64,000 bases of DNA. It comes from Cervus elaphus. Lineage: Eukaryota > Chordata > Mammalia > Artiodactyla > Cervidae. The notes beneath the pieces were generated by a model. The model did not search any database, was not told the origin of the DNA, and was given only the letters and a program-made list of their open reading frames with translations. Where the stretch lies: positions 13,501,001 through 13,565,000 of the forward strand of contig NC_057841.1 in NCBI RefSeq assembly GCF_910594005.1. The letters are read 5' to 3'. Made by a program: the position numbers and the translations under genes. Below, one piece after another: positions 56,215 through 64,000 of this stretch; the stretch's first letter is position 1; each line of letters starts with the position of its first letter.

Positions 56215-58282
56215 AGGCTGCTATACTAGGTATTTTAGTCTATTTACAGTCTAATGTGTTCAAATTGTAGTGCTGACAGTGGGCCCCTTTTACTTCATCC
56301 AAGTGGACCCCAACTGACTGGAAACTAAATGTCACAGCTTCCTCATTACATACTACGTGACTATATTATGCCTAAGTAAGAAAGCTAGAGGGATTTTTAA
56401 AATTGGGCTGAATTTAGATATAAAAATATAATAGTATCCAGACATTTAAAAACTAAGAACTGAAGGAAAAAAGTAACTGGCAATTAAGTTTGTCATGAAA
56501 ATCAATCACAGTCTTAAATTCAGCCTAGCATATCAAACTAATGTCAAGCAATTTAACTTTAGCACAATTGCCTCACCTTACTTACAACTGAGATTTATAG
56601 GCTGCAAGAAATTTAGTGAATAATCTGTTAAACCAAGAGAGGACATATTTGTTTATAGGTTCAGGATCAACAATAACCATGTCCCAAACATCATAACCAA
56701 AATAAATAATAAGAATTGTGTTACCATCATTAGACAGTGAGTATGGTATACATTTTGTCCATTACATTAAAATATATATCTTCAATCAGGTAAGCTGATT
56801 TTATACAGATATGAGTCTATTTGGGGGCTCCTCATTAATCAGTGTCTATTTACTTGCACCACAATTATTTTATAATTCATTATTTTTATAACAGAGCAAA
56901 TCTTTGTTTTTCGTTTGTTTTCAAAACATTTTCTAGCCATTGTTATACATTTTTAGGGTAAATTTTAGAGCCCATTATTTCAAATTCAAAATAAAAATTA
57001 ATAAGGGGCGTGGATTTAATTATGGGTTAATTAAAATAATTGCTAATTTTATAATATTGGAGCTTTCCATTCTAAACACATCTCTCTCTCGACTCAAGTC
57101 TACTTTTTAGATCCTTTAGTGTATAGGCCCTGCCTCTGTGCATTATGTTAGTTCTTGACTTGGTTTTTGATCAGATAAAATTTCTTCTCAGATCATTGAG
57201 TAAGTTCTTTAAAACTCAGAGCAAATGCATCAAAAAACATATAATATTATACATATATATATATATATATAGGCTATGTGTGTATGTATATATATATGTA
57301 TATATATATACAGGCTATGTCCAAAGACTTCTCCAAAAATGGTGCATTTATGATCATCATTAAATATACATTCCTTATGATTTTTTTTCCACTAGAAGAA
57401 GTCTATCTTTGCTTTACTTCTTATTTGTTGTATAATGAAATCTATGTGGCAGTTCTGTTTCGTCCCTATTAACACATTTTGACCAATTTCTCCTCGTCCT
57501 CTTTCTTCTCCTTCTTGGATTTGAAATCCATCAATAGTAGGTAGTATGCTGTCACTCTTGTTTTTCTTTTTTGTCTAATCTATGAAGATCACTCAATTCT
57601 TAGCTCTCGTATTCTTTCTTCTGTAGAAGTCAGACAAAACCTCTATAAATACTGCCCATGTACTTTTTCTAAAATATTTATTCATTACCTGCTGTGTTCT
57701 TTTGGATGGTAATTTTCTTTCATAGGCACATAGGCAATTTTCTTGGGAGTCAGAAATGGTTTCAAATATTAGATCAGTTCCTAAGGCTTTTAAACTTGGG
57801 CAAATTTCCTAATCCTCCTCTTGATGCCTTTTCTACTTTTTCTTTTCCACATTTACATAGTAGTTAGTAGGATCATTATTTTAAATGTACATACAATTTT
57901 AACTGTTCTATTTGTATGGAAAACAAATTAGGCATTAATAGTTTGTTCAGGGATATTATGCCTTATTTAAAAACTTTAGCTTCCTGGGAAAAAAAATTTC
58001 ATTCTCTTTTATATATTATCCTATCCAGGGATGTAAAATCTTTAAATTCTGTTCATACATAATGGTATCATGTAGATGGGCAGCCCAGTAGGGTAGTCCT
58101 TATCTGTACAACCAGAAAAAATCAAGTGCCACTTAATATAAGACTTATGTCATCTACTCAAAGGGAGAATTGTGATGCCTCGCACAGTTTCTTGACTTGA
58201 GCCGGATCTCAAGTCTGTGGCCCATTGATTGTGGATTGGTTGTTTCCTTCTGAGAAAAGACCCTGAAATACCATTACAAATA
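56215..58282. other. AT-rich unique sequence with TA/TG microsatellite
   Basis: A compound TA/TGTA repeat at 57252-57311 with two copies of the aggctatgt motif. No gene or repeat family recognised elsewhere. Confidence 0.5.
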
Positions 58283-58473
58283 AAAATAATAAGTACTCTT
58301 CCATGGGTGGAGAGGGAGGTGGGAGGGGGGATCGGGATGGGGAATACATGTAACTCCATGGCTGATACATGTCAATGTATGACAAAACCCACTGCAATGT
58401 TGTGAAGTAATTAGCCTCCAACTAATAAAAATAAATGAAAAAAAAATAAAAAAAAATAATAAGCACTCTTCCA
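58283..58473 (+). mobile_element. Ultra-short L1 3' end with target duplication
   Basis: About 150 bp of sense ruminant L1 3' UTR plus A-rich tail (58304-58452), between 21-bp direct repeats 58283-58303 and 58453-58473 that differ at one base (aagtactctt/aagcactctt). Confidence 0.92.
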
Positions 58474-59095
58474 AACCTTATCCAAATTTATCTGTGCCCA
58501 TTAGTCAGCTAGATTGTACATTGGGGGAAAGGAAGGCCAGGCTTTGTGAGAGCTGTTGAAGATAGAAGGGGCCACTAATGCCAGCACAGCCAAGCAGTTA
58601 AGAGTGGAGGCAAAGGGTGTTCATGTGTGAACAGAGTCCTGGCTTGAGTCTGTCACTGTGGGTCTTCTGTCATCATTGCCTTGGTCCTTGAGAACCTAAT
58701 TGGGATGAATATACTTAGCAGCTGGCAGAGCCCTTAAATTAATTTTCTATCCTGCAGAGTAAGAGCTAACACAATAGAAAAAGCCAGTTGGAAGTCTTAG
58801 AAACTGCCCTCCCAACCCTAATCATGACGATAACGCCTAGCGATTCCTCATAGCAGTGGAATTGTAGTTAATGACACTGTCAGCGAGGAGTGTCCTGCCA
58901 TATCTGTTCTGCAGCCCCAGCAACTACCAAGCAGATGTTCGCATTAGACTGGGGACACTGTAATCTTAACCAGAGATGGCTCCAGCTGCAGCTGTGGCAC
59001 CAGATAAGTCAGATCTGCAAGTTAATGTGGCAATTTATTCTTTTCAAATCCCTTTGGAAAATGGAAAAAAAAAAAAAAAAGTTAATGAAATAGTT
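58474..59095. other. Unique sequence, nothing recognised
   Basis: Ends in a poly(A) run at about 59065-59080. No gene signal. Confidence 0.5.
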
Positions 59096-59293
59096 TTACC
59101 CTGGTGGCGCAGATGGTAAAGCGTCTTGCTTACAGTGTGGGAGACATGGGTTCGATCCCTGGGTCGGGAAGATCCTCTGGAGAAGGCAATGCCACTTCGG
59201 TACTCTTGCCTTGAAAATCCCACCGACAGAGGAGCCTGGTAGGCTACAGTTCTTGGGGTCGCAAAGAGTCGGACACTTCACTTTCACTTTACA
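59096..59293 (+). mobile_element. Bov-tA SINE
   Basis: Sense copy ('accctggtggcgcagatggtaaagcg' ... 'gtcgcaaagagtcggacacttcac'). Confidence 0.92.
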
Positions 59294-59467
59294 TGGGAAA
59301 GCTACTGAGGCTACTTAAATGCCTCTTGTTACTCACAGTATGGTCCACAGGAACCCTGGCTGTCTCAGAATTTCGAAGGGCGTCGTGAAATCCAGCTAAT
59401 TGTCTCTGCTGTAACAGGAAGTGGCAAGTGGTCTGGACGTCCCAGAAGAATGCCTTCTCGCTGGTGT

Positions 59468-59684
59468 TGGTTGTGGTTTAGTCATTAAGTTGTGTTGGAC
59501 TCTTTTGCTACTCCATGGACTGTAGTCCGCCAGGATCCTCTGCTCATGGGATTTCCCAAGGCAAGAATCCTAGAGTAGGTTGCCATTTCCTTCTCCAGGG
59601 GATCTTCCCAACCCAGGGATCAAACCCAAGTCTCCTGCTTTGGCAGGCATATTCTTTAGCACCTAGCCACCTGGGCTGGTGTCT
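59468..59684 (-). mobile_element. Bov-tA SINE
   Basis: Antisense copy ('ggtttagtcattaagttgtgttgg' ... 'ctagccacctgggctgg'). Confidence 0.9.
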
Positions 59685-60102
59685 GAAGAAACTTAATTAG
59701 ACTGGTTCTGAAAGTTACAGAGAAACTATAGTTTCACAGTTGTTACAGAGGGAACTGCTGCTTAGTATAAACACAGCCTGTTAGGGGGAGAGGAAGGAGC
59801 AAGTGGCCTCTTTCCACTCCAGGCCTGCAGTCTACCTTTGGCCATTTTATCACAAAGCCTACCAGTGAGCAAGCTGGCAAAGCAGAAATGTGGATCGCCG
59901 AGCCCAGGTTGCATCTGCAAGGCTGGATTTGGAGCCGAGAGATAATTGCCTCATCACCAGCACAGCCACACCGTGGCATCTTGGTCAAGTCCACTTGATT
60001 GTCTTTTTCTGCTTAACTGACTCTTTGTCCTCACTTCTTCACTCTGGCCTCTTATGGTCATTTTCCAAAGAAACTATCCTTGCTTTAGTCTCTTTTTGTA
60101 TG
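59685..60102. other. Unique sequence, nothing recognised
   Basis: Frames on both strands near 59743-60114 shadow each other; no domain recognised. Confidence 0.45.
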
Positions 60103-60478
60103 GCAGAAACTTGAGTGTCCATGTCCCTTTGAAATTCACATGTCGAAACCCCCAGTGTGACTATTAGGAGCTGGGGTCTGGGGAAGTGCGTAGGTCATGA
60201 AGGTGGGCCCCATGTATAAGATTAGTGCTCTCATAAGAAGACACCTGAGGACTTGCTCACCGTCCCTCCGCTCTCTGGCGTGAGAGGCCGAAAGACAGGC
60301 ACCTGCCGACCAGAAAGCACGCTTTTGCCTGACACCCATCCACTGGCACCTGGACCTCGGACTTTCCAGTCTCCAGAGCTGAGAGAAATAAATGTTCCTT
60401 GCTTACGTCGCCTAGTCTATGGTATATTTGCTATAGCACCCTATACTGAGACAGAACCCAAACTAATACAATAAAGCA
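60103..60478 (+). mobile_element. MaLR LTR (MST/MLT1-type)
   Basis: 'gaaattcacatgtcgaaaccccc', 'gaaggtgggccccatgtataagattagtgctctcataagaag', 'ggactttccagtctccagagctgagagaaataaatg' and the final 'ccaaactaataca' follow a MaLR LTR from 5' region to 3' end. Confidence 0.8.
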
Positions 60479-62956
60479 TAATAGTGATTCATATTTAAAA
60501 TACACAAAATTTCACCCTTCACATGAATAAAAATCACAACAAAAAATTTAGCTTTTAAAACATTTTTCTTATATAATCGCCAATCAATTATGCCTTAAAT
60601 CAGTGGTTATCATTCAGTTCAATTAAATTCTAGTTTGCCTGATGAGATTTACTACAATGCAGTCTTACATGATATTCAAACTTGTCGCATTTTAATTATG
60701 ATTGAGTTGATCAGTGCTTTTTGTCAATTACAAGGTACATTGAATTGAGTGTAAATATTAACCTTAGCATTATTGAATCAATACTTAACTCTGAGCTTAG
60801 CAAACCTTTATAGCAAGGCAGAAAGCTACTTTTACTTTATCTTTTCATATTATTCATATTATAAAGAACTCATAGGAAAAAATTTCATTTACTGTAATAT
60901 TTCTGAAGATTAAATTTATAGTTAAAAAGTAAAGAGTATTTGCAAGTGATATACTTAATTCTGCATTGTAATTGCTTTTACTATCCATCATAAATTCCCA
61001 CTCTCATCTGTCTGAACCTGCAATTCAATAGCTCAGAACACTTAATGGAAAATAATCCTCTTTGAATTGACTTTAGCTTTTGGGTATCTTGGCCTATTTT
61101 TTTTTTTTAATGGAGTTAAACTTCTATATTCTACACATAAAATATAAGTTTACCTGAGTTTTAACAATCAATTTAGTGAACTGAAATCTTCAAAGTTTAT
61201 CCTAGATTTACCAATTTGGGCTTTTCAAATGTGTATTTTGCATTTATAATTGAAAGCAAAATGGCTATATTATTTAACCATTCAAAAAATATTTATTGAT
61301 TGGCTGTGTCTAAGGGCTCATATTCTAGGTGTACCTTCTTATTTTCTTCTGGCTAATACCGCTGATCTGATTTTTTAAAATGATTTTATAAACAAGGAAA
61401 GATCTTAAATTTTCCGTTTGAGTGTCCCAATAATTTTTATATGAAATATAACTTTCAAATATTGACTATATTAAAGCAATATGTAAGTTCCATCAGAGAA
61501 AGTTTTTTGTCTGTTATTCACTGCTTCATTGTTAGTATCTAAAAATGAGAAACAACACATGCTGAGAAACTAAACATAGATTTAAAAATTGAATAAATAT
61601 AAATAAAAAATAATAAAAAGTTCTGTAGTAAGGGACTGAGTTAAACATATTCCTAAATTTGTGCTACATTTTTATCAACCTCCAAAAAATCTCTACTTTT
61701 ATTTAATAATTTATTTGCTTTTTATGTCATGTCCCTCTCCTATTTTTCTCTTCCTGCACATTTCTAATCAATCTAATCAATACATATAGTTTAATATGTA
61801 TACTTTCTTTGTATGTTTTTGTACAGAAAAATTATTTTTTAGGTAAATCATTCACACGTGTACACATACCTGATTGTGTGTATACAGACATTTGTCCTGT
61901 TTCTTTATTTATTGAGTACTATACTATATCAGATCCAACATTGTTGCAATGTGTATATTCAATATCCATTATTATTTCTTGCTAAATAATTTTACACATA
62001 AAACCTACGCAGTCTTCCAGATAGATGAATAATTACCCTGTAACTAACCACAACAAAAGGTAATGCTGTGCTAAGTAATATTATTCATGTCACTTTATGG
62101 ACCTGTGAGAATTTTTTTTGAGATTTATGTGAGGAGTATAATTGCTTGATCATGGCTTTGTGCATACTTAATTTTAATACATCATATTAGAATAGGAATT
62201 CCTGCTAGTAGTTTTTCATCATCAATATATAACTATAAATTAACTTTAGTAAATATTCAAGTCTCTTTTCACTACTATATTCATAGCATGTCTTATCCAA
62301 ATAAAGAAAATTTAACATGATTGTCTTTCATATTTATCTGATTCTGTTTCTGTAATCTATTTAATCCTACCAATAATGCATCATATCACTTCGGAAAATA
62401 TGAAAAAAATTTGTTTTAAATATGTATTCCTACTAGCTTCATAAATTACACTAATCTGAAAATAAAGTCTGTATAAAAACATCTCATATTTTTCTTTCTT
62501 ATTTCTTTATTACTGATGAATTCTATTAATAGTAATTTTCTAGAGATTGCCTTAATGTGTAAATATTGTAAAACATAGCTTCATTAATAAATGAATTAGT
62601 AGTTTATTAATTACTTCATCAAATTACTATGTTTCTATATATAATTTTCTATTTCATTTCTGAAAAACAAATGAAAATTTCTCAGGTTAATCAGCAATAC
62701 AAAGAGCATGCAGTATGACATTGTCTGTTAAGTTATGTTTCAGAATAAATTTCATATGCTGCTTATCCCCAGAAAGCTCCTTAGGAAATGAAAAGAATCC
62801 ATGTGATCTCAAGGCAACAGATCAAATATCTTTAATGGAGATGTTCTAATAAATACATGCCAAGTTTTCATATATCTCTTACATTATTTACGTTCCATAA
62901 TCCTATGGGATTATTTGTATATCATTGAGCTAACAACAGATATGTATTTTAATTGT
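60479..62956. other. Very AT-rich unique sequence
   Basis: About 2.5 kb with no open frame of note and no recognised repeat apart from a generic 'ttcaaaaaatatttattgattgg' MIR/L2-type scrap near 61281. Confidence 0.5.
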
Positions 62957-64000
62957 TAGATGGATTCGATAAAGGACAGAAATGGTATGGACCTAACAGA
63001 AGCAGAAGATATTAAGAAGAGGTGGCAAGAATACACAGAAGAACTGTACAGAAAAGATCTTCATGGCCCAGATAATCAGGATGGTGTGATCACTCACCTA
63101 GAGCCAGACACCCTGGAATGTGAAGTCAAGTGGGCCTTAGAAAGCATCACTACGAACAAAGCAAGTGGATGTGATGGAATTCCAGTGGAGCTATTTCAAA
63201 TCCTAAAAGATGATGCTGTGAAAGTGCTGTACTCAGTATGCCAGCAAATTGGGAAAACTCAGCAGTGGCCATAGGACTGGAAAAAATCAGTTTTCATTCC
63301 AATCCCTAAGAAAGACAATGCTAAAGAATGTTCAAACTACCGCACAATCGCACTCATCTCACACGCTAGTCAAGTAATGCTCAGAATTCTCCAAGCCAGG
63401 CTTCAGCAATACGTGAACTGAGAACTTCCAGATATTCAAGCTGGTTTTAGAAAAAGCAGAGGAACCAGAGATCAAATTGCCAACATCTGCTGGATCATCA
63501 AAAAAGCAAGAGCATTCCAGAAAAACATCTATTTCTGCTTTATTGCCTATGCCAAAGCCTTTGACTGTGTGGATCACAATAAACTGTGGAAAATTCTGAA
63601 AGAGATCGGAATACCAGACCACCTGACCTGCCTCTTGAGAAACCTGTATGCAGATCAGGAAGCAACAGTTAGAACTGGACATGGAGCAACAGACTGGTTC
63701 CAAATAGGAAAAGGAGTACATCAAGGCTGTAAATTGTCACCCTGCTTATTTAACTTATATGCAGAGTACATCATGAGAAACGCTGGGCTGGAAGAAGCAC
63801 AAGCTGGAATCAAGATTGCCAGGAGAAATATCAATAACCTCATATATGCAGATGACACCACCCTTATGGCAGAAAGTAAAGAGGAACTAAAGAGCCTCTT
63901 GATGAAAATGAAAAAAGAGAGTGAAAAAGTTGGCTTAAAGCTCAACATTCAGAAAACTAAGATCATGGCATCTGGTCCCATCACCTCATGGGAAATAGAT
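62957..64000 (+). mobile_element. BovB LINE, sense, continues past window end
   Basis: Starts abruptly (5'-truncated) at about 62957 and runs to the window edge. It is the only plus-strand BovB in the window and overlaps in content with the minus-strand copies at 2174-3858. Confidence 0.95.
62960..64000 (+). pseudogene. BovB reverse transcriptase with two in-frame stops
   Basis: One reading frame spans the whole 1,041 nt, broken only by TAG at 63272-63274 and TGA at 63419-63421. Motifs in order: EVKWALESITTNKASGCDGIP (RT motif 1 region), IPIPKK, FRKSRGTRDQIAN, FDCVDHNKLWKIL, GKGVHQGCKLSPCLFN and the catalytic YADD at codons 296-299. This matches an RTE-clade RT missing its N-terminal endonuclease. 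Unusually free of frameshifts compared with the other copies here, but the stops rule out a full protein. Confidence 0.93.

Noticed and set aside
1..64000. CRISPR arrays, bacterial operons, phage modules
   Set aside because: No spaced direct-repeat arrays or prokaryotic gene organisation; the repeats are mammalian interspersed elements.

Overview
This window is ruminant (bovid-type) nuclear DNA. The diagnosis rests on the many Bov-tA/Bov-A2 SINEs, several BovB (RTE-class) LINE copies and young L1s with the ruminant 3' UTR. I find no convincing host protein-coding exon, structural RNA gene, CpG island or CRISPR array. It reads as AT-rich intergenic or deep intronic sequence in which nearly all coding-like signal comes from retroelements.

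Layout. 1-3858: BovB fragments, all on the minus strand, including a BovB inserted inside another BovB; a MER20 scrap and Bov-A2/Bov-tA SINEs lie among them. 5776-12783: an almost end-to-end gammaretrovirus-like (class I) provirus on the minus strand. It has two 430-bp LTRs that differ at five sites, a 5-bp target duplication, a polypurine tract, a tRNA-Pro-like primer site, and gag, pro-pol and env remnants. Frameshifts and stops break it, and RNase H and most of env SU/TM are missing. 12784-40599: AT-rich unique sequence studded with Bov-tA, L1 3' ends, BovB, MLT1, MER5A and L2 relics. 40600-43896: a 3.27-kb L1 with a clear target duplication and a 5' inversion. 43897-62956: more SINEs, truncated L1s, three MaLR LTR relics and ancient L1 pieces. 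62957-64000: a sense-strand BovB reverse transcriptase running off the window edge.

How the parts relate. The provirus coding regions belonged to one replication system (Gag shell, protease, reverse transcriptase, integrase, envelope) and none is intact here. The tRNA-Glu-derived Bov-tA SINEs carry a BovB-like 3' end and in ruminants are thought to be mobilised by BovB; the BovB copies here are all truncated. The most informative items are structural: nested insertions, the L1 inversion, a foldback duplication, two adjacent palindromes, a G-rich tract and a triplicated 57-bp unit in the proviral leader. I did not find evidence for a novel functional system.
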